64,000 bases of DNA from Trichuris trichiura (Eukaryota > Nematoda > Enoplea > Trichinellida > Trichuridae). The notes beneath the pieces were generated by a model. That model made no database searches and was not told the DNA's origin. It saw only the letters and a list, made by a program, of their open reading frames with translations. Position numbers and translations under genes: made by a program. Shown here in pieces: positions 23,929 through 35,298 of this stretch (the first letter of the stretch is position 1; each line of letters opens with the position of its first letter). The stretch lies in contig JBAJFE010000047.1 of assembly GCA_037903355.1 (NCBI GenBank), positions 682,001 through 746,000 on the forward strand, given 5' to 3'.

Positions 23929-25345
23929 CTGGCGAAGCTGTGCCTTTGATAGCTTTGAGATTGTGCGTACTATGTAAATATTTGCCGCTTAGAATTTATC
24001 CAGTCAGGCAAAGCATTTCAGCATTTGCATGTTAATGCGTGGTTTTAAAAGCTATCCCAACCAAGCGTGTAGATTCATTTCTTTTTTCCCCAATTAAGGC
24101 TGTTTTACTAAGTAATCAGCTTGCGATGGCTTTTTTGTTCTTTTTACAATCTTCCATGTCGTTCATGTATGCTTTTACGCATAAAAAGCGGACGAAGATC
24201 AACTTTGAAAGCTTCGCTTTTCATCGTCAAAATTAACGCAAAATGCTTCGTTTTTGGATTTCTTTTATTCTTCGAATCTACGTCAGAAATGGACCCATCT
24301 ATTTCTCAGTTACGATATTTAAATTTCCAGTGGACGACATGGCTATTAGTGATAGCATTTCTCGTTCGTCTTTTTAATACTGTTGTCTTTACTATTGCAT
24401 ACTTTTTAATACATTTTATTGTTTCCACAGAGCTATTACCGTTTCAAAATTTTATCGTTGTCAATTCTGTCCACTTGTAATAAGTAAAGCAAAATACGCA
24501 TATATATACATGCATATTTTGGCAAAATATAGTATGTATACTAAAACGTGATAAAATGCTTCGTTTAGGGCGGTTGCATTTGTTCTCAGCTTTAAAAAAA
24601 GCCTGAATAAAAGGTGTTCTTCATCGCGGGTTAACCTTTCTTTTTTCAGAGAGCGTTACTGGTAGATATTCGCAGCAGCTGACATTCAATATTGTTTACT
24701 AAGCAACAGCAGAAGCGGAAAAGGCTCTGCAAAGTGGCATGGCTACTCTCGCGCGCCAACTTTCGTAATAGCCTAATATGGCTATGACTTATACATTCGG
24801 AAGAGCGATGGTCAGAAGACATGTGAGTAGTTATTTTTTTAAATTAGTTACTGGAAAGGTTTTACTTCCGCGTACCTTTGAGAGGCTACTGCCAATCTGT
24901 TGCGCAAATAAGGATGTCAAAGCAAAGGCAGTATTCGGACCAGTATGACATCTTTAGTAATCGACAGTTATGTGGAAAATGATGAAACTGTTATGGCAGT
25001 CTGCTTAATTTTATGCGGCATTTCTTTCAGGACGAACAAATTTAGGCGAATAACAAGTAAAAATATGAAAGCGGAAATGTTCGCAAGTACTAAAGTAAAC
25101 TGCTGGCGCTTGTTGAATGCATTTCATCTATCGTGCGTTCAATATTTGTAGTTTTAATTGTTCATGTATGAATTGCTTAGGCTAAAAAGCATTAAAAAAC
25201 TCGCAGCTTCACCATGTTGACGCTGTTTCTTGCGTGTCTTATGACTTTATAACGTTAGTACGTACAATTTCGTTATTGGAACTACGTTTGTCTCATTGAA
25301 AGCTGAAATGCTTAGAATGATGATTTCAGGAGCCCTCTTCCACCG
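22830..25345. other. Intergenic, no gene recognised; GA microsatellite
   Basis: A (GA)n tract lies at about 23898-23927. Open frames of 60-119 codons (for example 23375-23602 and 24121-24480) lack recognisable domains. I found no convincing exon chain. Confidence 0.4.
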
Positions 25346-25352
25346 TATACAC

Positions 25353-25519
25353 CAAAATTTAAGTAAATGAATGCATACACTTTGTGAAGCCTAATAAAGC
25401 GACGTTCGCAGGAAATAGTCATTGAAAAATGCTTATGTGAGCATTTTTTAAAGATTATTTCCGCGAGCGCTGTTTTAGAGGGCTCCATGAAGTGTATGCA
25501 TTCACTTGCTTAAATTTTG
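25353..25519. repeat. Imperfect long hairpin (MITE-like)
   Basis: Two arms of about 75 bases pair imperfectly around the loop TATGTG. The outer arms share CAAAATTTAAG..A.TGAATGC and its complement; the inner arms are the GCATTTTT/AAAAATGC segment. The size and bulged pairing resemble either an old MITE or a pre-miRNA-like transcript. Nothing else in the surroundings helps to decide. Confidence 0.6.
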
Positions 25520-25529
25520 TCATTCCGTT

Positions 25530-26570
25530 AGAAACATACCAAAAAAAAGTCGAAGCGGATATTGAGAGTAACTGCAAAACCTATACTGTTTAGCGGCATA
25601 GATTAGACTTTAAAAAAATTAAAAAGCCGCATTTAAAATTTTTGACCGCTCTCTATCTTCTACTAAGCTTTTGCGTTTTCTTGAGGATCGCTGTCGGTGC
25701 GCCAATGGTCGAAGTCCCGGAAGTCGGAAGTTGGTTAACGGTAGAAAAAAGAAAGTAAGAACGTTTTGAACGTCATTTGGCAAGTTGACAATTTTAATTT
25801 TTTTTCTTTTCCAAAAGTTTCCATTCATCGTTTCGGAAAAGTTAAATGCGTTAAATCTGCTTCAGTAAAATCGTACTTAATGGCAGTATGGCTGCTTAAA
25901 AACCAAAAAGAAATCAATACGAATACAGAAAAGTCTCACGAAAGGCAGCAATTGTGACAGCGAGAAAAAACAAAGTTTTATTTAAATATGAGACTTCCGT
26001 ATGATAGGTGTATAAGCTTTCCTGGCGATTCGCGTTAAATCATTGCTTTTTCCTGGCTGTAAAGTCACGGCAGGGTTTCCGGGATGCAGTAATCTCATCG
26101 TCAGCGTATCGAATCAAAAATATAACAAATTTAAATATTATTGGCAATGGAAGAAATAAGATACAGTAACATAAGACTATAACAAATGAGTTGTGATTTC
26201 CTCTTCCTTCATTCCATCTTTTTTGTGGCTCTAGTCGCAAATTTCATTGATATACCGTATCGTCTAAGTATGGCGTCTTTTTATTCTGTGTACCTTTCCA
26301 TATTGTCCATTTCCGTATGCTTCCAAGTCAAACGGCTTTTTTTGGTACTGACAAGCATTGTGCGTTTAATTATAGACATTTTAATTTTGTAACACGTTTT
26401 TCTATTATGCTTATCCGTTTACTTCTTCGCTGTAAGCTGTTTCTTGTCACGTATGATGCGGAGAAGTCGTACTTAATTTCTTAAACCGCTTTCTTTATTG
26501 CCGGATGACTTCTAAAATTTAGCATTGTGCCCAAATAAGCCTTCATAATAAGATGTAAATCGATACTTCA
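25530..26570. other. Intergenic, no gene recognised
   Basis: Unremarkable AT-rich sequence with short open frames only. The PLE-2 3' end begins at about 26573. Confidence 0.4.
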
Positions 26571-26627
26571 TGTTGAGTTTCTTTTACGGAAGTTTTGTCC
26601 CGTTGATAATATTTTTATTATTTCGGA

Positions 26628-26657
26628 GCTTTCGGGTCAAACGAGACCCGTCTTCAG
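26628..26657 (-). ncRNA. Hammerhead-ribozyme-like motif in PLE-2
   Basis: The minus strand reads CTGAAGA, then CGGGTC-loop-GACCC, then GAAAGC. These are the two conserved hammerhead strands around stem II, with A at the variable core position. The sequence is identical in PLE-3. An upstream GCTT could form stem III with AAGC, but stem I is not obvious. Confidence 0.5.
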
Positions 26658-26907
26658 CGGTGTTAATATAAAGCAATGACGTAACGAAAATTCACGCTGT
26701 TAAAATGATGTAATGGGTGTTGCGCGGGGATGTTTTAACTGTTTAAAGTCAAATGTTTTGAAGTAGATTTCATTGTGTCATCATTTTCTGTCTGTCAGCT
26801 AGCCATTTTTCTTGTTGTGGATATGTGTTGTTCTTCAGAAATTTCATTTTAAGGTACTTCTCCATTTGGTTGGTTTTGATCCGTAGTTCTTTGTTTCCTT
26901 TGTGTAT

Positions 26908-29400
26908 TTAGTCAAGTGAGCAGCATTTAGAGCGGGTGACAATGTTTGCCCATAGTTCGTTTATTTCTGCTCCTTGGTCTCTATTGTACGTCTCATTGTG
27001 TCTGATATATAGAGCTTTGACTTTCCGTAGGCGTAAATTGCTTTCGTAGCATAAGACTTTTGGATGGAGAGTCTGGTTGCAATGTGCGGCGTGTTCCACG
27101 ACCGCGGAGGCCTGTATCGCTTTGTCCATGGTAGTTTTGGGTTCACGATTTTTCTTCCACGTCGTCTTGTAGGGTTAGTGTCGTTGTTGAGAATGTTTTT
27201 TGCGTTTTTATAGGTGGTAAGGCCTTTCATATGTTCGTTGAATCTATGTTCTAAGGTGTTTCCGGTTTCCCCGATGTACACTCCGCAACAAGGGCATTTG
27301 GTTGCGTAGACCAGTCATGTTTTTTTGTTTTTTGGGATTTTGGTTTTGTCCTTCCGGAGAATGGTCCTGAGGTTGGGGAAGCTTTTGAAAAAGACTTGGA
27401 ACCCTAACCGTTTTCCTAGCCGGATAATCTTTTCTCCTAATCCTGCCACATAGGGGATAACCAACCGTGTGTCGGGCAGGATGTTTGGTTGATGTGATTC
27501 CCGGTTGTGGAGCTTGTCTTTGAACACTTGGTTGATGAAAGATTTCGGATAGTTGTTTTTGTAAAAAATCTTTCTAATATAGTTAAATTCTGATTGGATA
27601 AATTCAGGTTCGCATAAATTGACCGCTCTATTGATCATGCCAGAGATGATACCACGCATTACCGATCGTGGGTGATGTGATGAGAAATCAAGGTACTGTT
27701 CGGTGTGTGTCGGCTTTCTGTATACTCTGGTTTTGAGTCCCTGATCTGTGCGAATAATCAGGGCGTCCAGGAAGGAAAGGGTTTTATTCGCCTCTTTTTC
27801 CATTCTAAAGACTATTTGATTCGGCCGGATGCTGTTAAGAAATTGCAGAAATTGCTCCTCTTTCCCATCTTTTATAATGACGAAGATATCATCGACATAT
27901 CTTTTGTATAGTCGTGGAGCAATTTCTCTGTCTACAGTTTCGGACATTTCCTTTTCAAAACTTTCCATGAATATTTCCGCCAGGACAGGAGATAGTGAAC
28001 TGCCCATAGGAACCCCGTTAGATTGCTTGTAGAACTTATTGTCAAACATGAAGTAATTGCCATCTTGCATGCAGAACGACACTAGCTTGACAATGTGGAA
28101 GGGGTTTAAATTAGTTCTGCTGGACAGAGTTGTATCTGTATTGAGGAGATTGTATAGGGTTTCGACAGTGTCTGAGATTGGAATGCTCGGGAATAGATCT
28201 TTCACGTCGTAACTGACTAAAATCTCGTCCGGTTCTAGATGGTAGTTTCGTATTTCATTGACGAAGCTTTTACTATTTTTCACGAAGGACGAATTCATTG
28301 CCAGTTAGTGGCTTGATGATCTTTTTTAAGTACCTACTAAGTTCACTTGTGGTGCTGTTAATTGTGGAAACTATTGGTCTTAATGGAACCTCTGGTTTGT
28401 GCACCTTTGGAAGACCGTAGAGCTCAGGGGGTCTATAATTCGATGCGTATTTGAGGTGCGTTGCTATTCTGATCATTTCTGGTTCTCTGGTTTCTGTGCC
28501 GTATGTAATGAGAAGGGAGCGGAGATTTTTCCTAGATGTTTCTGTAGGGTCGTTGGGCAGGGGCGTATAACTGTTGGTGTTCAAGATGGTTGTCATTTTG
28601 TGATTGTAGGTGGTTCTGTCAAGTAGAACAATTTTGTTGCCTTTGTCTGCCTTAGTTATAATTCTATTAGGTTGCCTTTTAAGTTGATTTAAGCAGTTGA
28701 TCTCATATCGGCTCAAGTTTGGGGTGGTGTTGAAGTGATGATCTAAGATTAACGTAGACAAATTTCGCTTAATCTGTACTGCTTTCTGTGGGTCGACTGA
28801 AGATAGGCTGTCTTCGACTGAGGCAATGATGTCAAGAAAGGGTGGTTGTTTAGGAGTCGGTACAAAGTTCAGTCCTTTTTTCAGTATAGTCATTTCACTT
28901 TCGCTTAGAGGGGCGGAGCTGAGATTTATTACTGTGTTTGGTTCTGGCTTAGTGACTCTTTGTAGATTATTCCTGCATGGGTTGCGAGTTGTCCTCGAGA
29001 ACCTGACTTGAAGGTTATCAAATTTTCTTTTTAGTGCCTGTTTTTGCGATGTGCAAACTGTTCTTGCGGCATAGTCCACATGTCTGACCAAGGTTTCGTA
29101 AGTTTTCTTGTGTAGCCGGTTGCTGAGGAAGTCCAGTGTGCTATTATAATCTGCTCTGAGGCTCGCTAAGGCGTATCTGTAATTTCTTGTAACGTTCCTC
29201 AGTAGGGACATTCCCGTTGAAAACAAGATTCTTTTTGAGCGGTTGTCCAGGTTGCGGCACCATTTTAGTTGGAAGCATTTTGGCAGTGTCCCATAGTCTC
29301 TACATTTCAGTAAGAAAGTCAGTTTTCCTTGTATCAGGCCCATCTGTATACGTGTTTGTTCCAAGTGTCTGGCTGCTGACAGAACGGGTGTTCCGTACAC
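26908..29400 (-). pseudogene. PLE-2 RT/GIY-YIG coding region, frameshifted
   Basis: The first frame (29400-28273, 375 residues) holds the N-terminal domain and the start of the RT. It ends at a one-base insertion near 28295, seen against PLE-3. The second frame (28298-27315) carries the RT core RLYKRYVDDIFVIIKDG and GVPMGSSLSPVLAEIF. It ends at a TGA where PLE-3 has a Gly codon (at 27315-27317). The GIY-YIG part follows (GVYIGETGNTLEHRF, 27281-26961). It is broken again by a missing A near 27145. The lesions are few, so inactivation was recent. The endonuclease motif YIG is intact here but reads YIR in PLE-3. Confidence 0.9.
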
Positions 29401-29453
29401 ACCTTGAATCGTTTTGTAAATGTAACTTCTTGGTACGGGACCGGGACCGCTCC

Positions 29454-31064
29454 CTTCTCATTACATATGGCACAGAAACCAGAGAACCAGAAATAATCAG
29501 AATAGCAACGCACCTCAAATACGCATCGAATTATAGACCCCCTGAGCTCTACGGTCTTCCAAAGGTGCACAAACCAGAGGTTCCATTAAGACCAATAGTT
29601 TCCACAATTAACAGCACCACAGATGAACTTAGGAGGTACTTAAAAAAGATCATCAAGCCACTAACTGGCAATGAATCGTCTTTTGTGAAAAATAGTAAAA
29701 GCTTCGTCAATGAAATACGAAACTACCATCTAGAACCGGACGAGATTTTAGTCAGTTACGACGTGAAAGATCTATTCCCGAGCATTCCAATCTCAGACAC
29801 TGTCGAAACCTTATACAATCTCTTCAATACAGATACAACTCTGTCCAGCAGAACTAATTTAAACCCCTTCCACATTGTCAAGCTAGTGTCGTTCTGCATG
29901 CAAGATGGCAATTACTTCATGTTTGACAATAAGTTCTACAAGCAATCTAACGGGGTTCCTATGGGCAGTTCACTATCTCCTGTCCTGGCGGAAATATTCA
30001 TGGAAAGTTTTGAAAAGGAAATGTCCGAAACTGTAGACAGAGAAATTGCTCCACGACTATACAAAAGATATGTCGATGATATCTTCGTCATTATAAAAGA
30101 TGGGAAAGAGGAGCAATTTCTGCAGTTTCTTAACAGCATCCGGCCGAATCAAATAGTCTTTACAATGGAAAAAGAGACGAATAAAACCCTTTCCTTCCTG
30201 GACGCCCTGATTATTCGCACAGATCAGGGACTCAAAACCAGAGTATACAGAAAGCCGACACACGCCGACCAGTACTTCGATTTCTCATCACATCATCCAC
30301 GATCGGTAATGCGTGGTATCATCTCTGGCATGATCAATAGAGCGATCAATTTATGCGAACTAGAATTTATTCAATCAGAATTTAACTATATTAGAAAGAT
30401 TTTTTACAAAAACAACTATCCGAAATCTTTCATCAACCAAGTGCTCAAAGACAAGCTCCACAACCGGGAATCACATCAACCAAACATCCTGCCCGACACA
30501 CGGTTGGTTATCCCCTATGTGGCAGGATTAGGAGAAAAGATTATCCAGCTAGGGAAACGGTTAGGGTTCCAAGTCTTTTTCAAAAGCTTCCCTAACCTCA
30601 GGACCATTCTCCGGAAAGACAAAACCAAAATCCCAAAAAACAAAAGAACAGGGCTGGTCAACGCAATCAAATGCCCTTGTTCGGGAGTGTACATCAGGGA
30701 AACGGGAAGCACCTTAGAACATAGATTCAACGAACATATGAAAGGCCTTACCACTTATAAAAACGCAAAAAACATTCTCAACAACGACACCAACCCTACA
30801 AGACGACGTGGAAGAAAAATCGTGAACCCAAAAACTGCCATGGACAAAGCAATACAGGCCTCCGCGGTCGTGGAACACGCCGCACGTTGCAACCAGACTC
30901 TCCATCCAAAAGTCTTATGCTACGAAAGCAATTTGCGCCTACGGAAAATCAAGGAAGCTCTATACATCAGGCACAATGGGACGTACAATAGAGACCAAGG
31001 AACAGAAATAAATGAACTATGGGCAAACATTGTGACCCGCTCTAAATGCTGCTCACTTGACTAA
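29454..31064 (+). CDS. PLE-3 reverse transcriptase / GIY-YIG endonuclease, N-terminally truncated
   Basis: About 535 residues of PLE protein are open without interruption to a stop at 31062-31064. The order is RT fingers and palm (IRPIVST-type block, SYDVKDLFPSIPI), the PMGSSLSPVLAEIFMESF block, YVDDIFVIIKDGKEE, the thumb, and the C-terminal endonuclease CPCSGVYIRETGSTLEHRF. The GIY-YIG Gly is replaced by Arg (YIR), which may impair cleavage. A Met at 29217 extends the frame upstream, but those residues are antisense PLE-2 and not element protein. The missing N-terminus means the copy is probably not autonomous. Confidence 0.88.
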   Translation, partial: LLITYGTETREPEIIRIATHLKYASNYRPPELYGLPKVHKPEVPLRPIVSTINSTTDELRRYLKKIIKPLTGNESSFVKNSKSFVNEIRNYHLEPDEILVSYDVKDLFPSIPISDTVETLYNLFNTDTTLSSRTNLNPFHIVKLVSFCMQDGNYFMFDNKFYKQSNGVPMGSSLSPVLAEIFMESFEKEMSETVDREIAPRLYKRYVDDIFVIIKDGKEEQFLQFLNSIRPNQIVFTMEKETNKTLSFLDALIIRTDQGLKTRVYRKPTHADQYFDFSSHHPRSVMRGIISGMINRAINLCELEFIQSEFNYIRKIFYKNNYPKSFINQVLKDKLHNRESHQPNILPDTRLVIPYVAGLGEKIIQLGKRLGFQVFFKSFPNLRTILRKDKTKIPKNKRTGLVNAIKCPCSGVYIRETGSTLEHRFNEHMKGLTTYKNAKNILNNDTNPTRRRGRKIVNPKTAMDKAIQASAVVEHAARCNQTLHPKVLCYESNLRLRKIKEALYIRHNGTYNRDQGTEINELWANIVTRSKCCSLD

Positions 31065-31304
31065 ACACACAACGGAAACAAAGAACTACTGTGCAAATGG
31101 AGAAGTACCTTAAAATGAAATTTCTGAAGAACAACACATATCCACAACGAGAAAAATGGCTAGCTGACAGACAGAAAAGGAGGACACAATGAAACCTACT
31201 TCAAAACATTTGACTTTAAATAGTTAAAACATCCCCGCGCAACACCCATTACTTCATTATAACACCGTAAATTTTCGTTACGTCATTGCTTTATATTAAC
31301 ACCG

Positions 31305-31334
31305 CTGAAGACGGGTCTCGTTTGACCCGAAAGC
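31305..31334 (+). ncRNA. Hammerhead-ribozyme-like motif in PLE-3
   Basis: CTGAAGA at 31305-31311 is followed by a GC-rich helix (CGGGTC paired with GACCCG) and GAAAGC. This is identical to the PLE-2 motif and similar to PLE-1. It sits about 240 bases after the stop codon in the terminal repeat region, where PLE hammerheads are expected. Confidence 0.5.
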
Positions 31335-31672
31335 TACGGAATAATAAAAATATTATCAACGGGACAAAACTTCCGTAAAAGAAACTCGACATGGAACTAT
31401 ACGGTCCCGTACCAAGAAGTTACATTTAGAAATCGGTACTTGTACGAGATCCCTTGATCCCGAATAGGCCTACAATTTGACCTATTCGAGATTTTGACTC
31501 ATTCTGGAAAACGTAGACTTTTTTTCTAGACATTCGGGCAAATGACCGCCACTGAATTCAGTATGAATCATACACGGATTCATTGAATATTTAACGATTA
31601 GCTGTATAACAACCATCCATCAAAAAAAGCTGTCGCCCCGGTTCACCACTCTGTCTCAGCATCTTGTTTTTA

Positions 31673-32465
31673 TTACCAATTGTTTTTGTATTGCTGCTCA
31701 TTGACTCTGCAGCAAAGTTGCTCGATGATTATGGAAAGCTCAGTGATATACTTTTCTTTCGTTCGCTTCCTTCCTCGCTTATACACGGCGTGCGCTGTAG
31801 TTGGAATTTCTTTTTCCAAATTTTGAAGGTTTAGGAAGAAATGCAGCGAATCCAAAAAACAAACTATTACTATGCGCTTTTGTGCTACGCAAAAGCTGCC
31901 GTGCGCTTTGCGGTTCCCGCCGCGAAAAATTATCACCTTATTATCGATTCGCGTTTGCGTGCACTAGTAGGCGCTAACGTCGCTCTAATTCCTGACCTGC
32001 AACGTCCATTTAAGGATTTCGTTAATATCCGCCTTAGTGATTGGTTATTTTTAACTTGAATCACGACCACTTTTGGGCAGACCATTTTCCGGAATTTTAA
32101 ATGCGGGTGGGGCTTTAACTGTATATTAACAAAAGTGGAAAGCAATGGTTTTTTTTCGCCAGAACATTCGTGAATGTCGCCGTAGTGTGTGCGGCTGGCC
32201 TTTCCACCGGAAACGCGAGCTCTTTGCAAGCGGTTAACGGTTTTTTGTGCTTTTTCAGATCGTTGGAACACTAACATCGCCCTTTGCCCGCCATATAGTG
32301 ATGACGAATACTGCTGGCACTGCCAAGCGCTTTCATTAAATATTCAGTTTTTTTCGCGCATTTCGTTGAGATATCTCTGCGTGTCGAGTGGGTGTCGCGA
32401 TGATCCACTAACCGGTTTGACTGATAAGGCTGGTTGACGCCCCTTGCGAAGTTCACTATTTTCAA
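31673..32465 (-). CDS. Possible minus-strand gene, unknown
   Basis: Several adjacent minus frames have coding-like composition. They include a piece with CPKVVVIQVKNNQSLRRILT (about 32090-32010) and a terminal piece KRGRKRTKEKYITELSIIIE ending at a stop at 31673-31675. The latter is a basic stretch followed by an amphipathic helix. Candidate splice sites exist, but I could not settle one consistent phase chain. No family is recognised, and chance open frames are a real alternative. Confidence 0.3.
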
Positions 32466-32479
32466 TAACCACTATCTCT

Positions 32480-35280
32480 TACCGATGATTCAACTTTCGC
32501 TCATTGATTATTCAATGAAGTCCGCTCAACGTTGGCGTGCCTTATTCCAAAATTGTTCAGTGTCAGTCCATTGTTGGCGACGAACGGGTGAGTAATGAAA
32601 ACTTCGAGCTGATTGTTATTCCTATACTTTGTTATACTCTAATTTTAAAAGCTGTTTATGGTACCCCAATTCTTGTTGCTATCCGCTCGCCTACTTATAA
32701 TCGGTTCGCTTTGAGTTAGTGCCATCTTTTGCTCTTAGGGTGTAGAAGTTTGATTTTAAAAAATTTATCAGCAGACATCCTAAGCCCAAGCGTTGGACTT
32801 AGACTAATCCTCAGCCTATCAAAGCAAAAGATAACAGAGCAAAAGGAATCTGTTAAGAATGAGTGTACATGGCAGACAGATAATAGGACGGACCGCGGAA
32901 TGGGACAAGAATATTTAGCCGTTTAGTTGATGCGCTTATCTTTTGTTTATTGTACATATTTGGTCGTCTGGGGCTGAAGTAGCGCAACGAACGGTAGTAG
33001 TCGCCTACGCTTTTTCCGCAGAGTACCATTTTGGCTTTTATTTTCTGTTAGCGGCAATGATTGCGCATTACGAAAATGTTGTTTAGTTTGAAGAACATTT
33101 TGTTGCCAACTGCGCCATTTTAGCCTGCTTGTCATCTTCGTTCCCACAGACATTCTAGGCGACATATGTCATGGTTGATAGAATGAATTTGCGACGCTTG
33201 CTGGGCATACTAAGGGGACTGTCTGAGCAATCAGATTTTGCTCGACTACACGTCAGTCTTTTCCTCTGACAGGTGCAGCAGCGACGAAGACAGGCGGCGG
33301 CGGCATGCATGCCTGCTTGGACTGGTTGTTGCTGCATTGGTTTTACCCTTTTTCTTTGCGTAGCATTGAACGAGCCGAAATATTTTTGCTGGCGTCACAA
33401 CGTCAGGCGTTAGCATCTGATTAATGGCATTGCATGTCCACCTTTGGGTAATTTCAGTTTGCGAATGGGAACACCGTGTCGCTTTCCCACCACTCGACTA
33501 GTGCAATAGAAGCGACTGAATTGTCTATTTATCACTCAGTCAGATGGCTAAATGCGCTGTCAATCATTATCTTTCATTGCGCTCTTTTCGGTTGCAAGAA
33601 TGCCTTTGCGACTGGTATAGTTTAGAATTAGTCGACGATGAGTAAAGACTGGCCAAACAAGGGGATCACTCGTTGCACTACATTTCTCATCTTGCATATC
33701 TAAAAGCAACTCCTACTCGTTCGGCTGCTTGCAGCAACCATACAGCATGTAAGTTCATAATTGGTAGGCCAAAAAGGGGATTATTTTTGCTCAGCTTTAT
33801 CTCTCATTGTTGGCTAGTTGCCAAACCCTTATAAGGTAGGATTCGCATTATCCAGACGGCGACAATCATTTTTTCTTGCTATTCTAATCTTTGACGTGGA
33901 ATAGTTTTGCCCACTAGGATATGTTTTGCAAGTTCAACGGTCAAGCAGTTGGCGAAATTAGCTGAAAGCAATAAGTTAGCCGAAATGAGATTTGCGGCGT
34001 AGGGAAAATCCACCGAATAGGCTTTCGTTCTTGTTGCCGCTTATCCTTTTTTTTTAGTAAGGTTGACTTTCAAAGCAATTTGCATAAGGTCGATTTTGCT
34101 TTTTTGTTTTGATACACTTTTCCAGTTTGTCTTGTAGTATTTTAGGGGTAGGGCACTCCGTATTGCCTGTTGTTCAATGTTGACACACCCTTTTTGTCTC
34201 TCTCTCTCTCTCTTGCCAAGATAGAGTCATCGTCTCCTATCGGCGTGGCAGTTTTGCGTCCTTGTTTTTTAAGCTGAACCGTCTAGCTATGATAAGGTCA
34301 TATAAGTCATTTGACAGAAGATTTAGAAACTTCCTTTGCGCTTTTTTGAGTTCGGACAACCGGTTGCCAGAACTTTTCTTGCGTGTGTTGGTCATTGTAG
34401 GTCAATGTCGCCGCTTGGTGACCTGGAAAGGTAACTCGTGAGCCATTACCGCATAGCTTAGTTTAAGTGAAGTTCGCTTCTTTGACCCAATACGCACTAC
34501 TGCCCCGTTTCAGCATGGTAGTAGAGCCTTGGCTGTGATTTCACGGTTCTGACAGCGGAAATTATGTCAATGTAAGCGTAGTGAGTTTTAATATTTAAAA
34601 ATGTTAACCGAAACCAAACGTAGTTGAAAAACAAAGGCTCAAAAAGGTTATTGTCTATTTCTTATTAAAAAATAACGTTAATGCGCATTAGGTTAAGCTA
34701 TAAGACAGATTGAAGGCTGCACACATATATAGTATCTTCATTTTTCAGAAGTTTTAATAACTAGGCGTTTTCTTCTGTCGAAATGTTGTCTTTAGAACAC
34801 AATGTACTAATTATTCAACGCAGAAGAGCAGCAGGAAGAAACGCATGCTCATAACGGTACTTTTCTTTTATGGCATTTTTGTGTACCTGTTTTTCTTTTG
34901 ACCAAATTCGAAATCCATACCGAAAAGGTGTGGCAGAGAGAAGCTTGCGAGATATGTTTTTAGCTAACGCAACGGGTGACATCTGCCGACGCACACTTAG
35001 CTTAAGAAATGCTTACGAAACGAAAACAAATGGGTTTTCCCATACAAGTACGCGTAAACAAATTGCACTCGCTCCCTCTGCTGAAGTGTAAACAGGCAAT
35101 GCCTACAGAGCATGCAGAAGAGAAGCGCCTGCAGCAAAAACGTGTAGGAACATCGGCAGGCTACGAAAGAATGAGAAAAATGAGAGAGTGGAAATCAGAT
35201 GTTACTTATTTTCATTTGTGTTTCTGTCTTTCACTTCGTTTTACTCTTCCGCCGTCGTAAAAAGTTTTTCTTTCGACTCC
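32480..35280. other. Intergenic or unresolved; CT microsatellite
   Basis: The region holds a (CT)n tract at about 34197-34214 and scattered open frames (minus 33337-33155; plus 34870-35260, with a charged stretch EEKRLQQKRVGTSAGYERMR). None shows a recognisable domain or complete splice context. Confidence 0.35.
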
Positions 35281-35298
35281 GTATCTTTTTATCGACAT

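Larger units (their letters stand above)
26573..29443 (-). mobile_element. PLE-2: nearly complete Penelope-like element
   Basis: The element runs from about 29443 (5') to about 26573 (3'). Its coding region spans 29400-26908, and the 3' part holds a hammerhead-like motif (26628-26657). Its 5' end carries the 26-base block (29418-29443) that reappears, in the same element-sense orientation, at the 3' end of PLE-3, as expected for a pLTR. It sits head-to-head with PLE-3, and the two are almost identical over their shared length, so they are recent relatives. The 3' end stops earlier than that of PLE-3. Confidence 0.9.
29444..31427 (+). mobile_element. PLE-3: 5'-truncated Penelope-like element with intact RT
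   Basis: This copy starts abruptly at about 29444, inside the RT domain, and runs to the 3' terminal block at 31402-31427. It is fused head-to-head with PLE-2. Truncated partner copies in inverted or tandem orientation are typical of PLE insertion. The 3' untranslated part carries the hammerhead-like motif and a hairpin-prone segment. Confidence 0.9.

Noticed and set aside
29217..29450. N-terminal part of the 615-codon plus frame
   Set aside because: It is read antisense through PLE-2 and is not part of the PLE-3 protein; it is open by chance.
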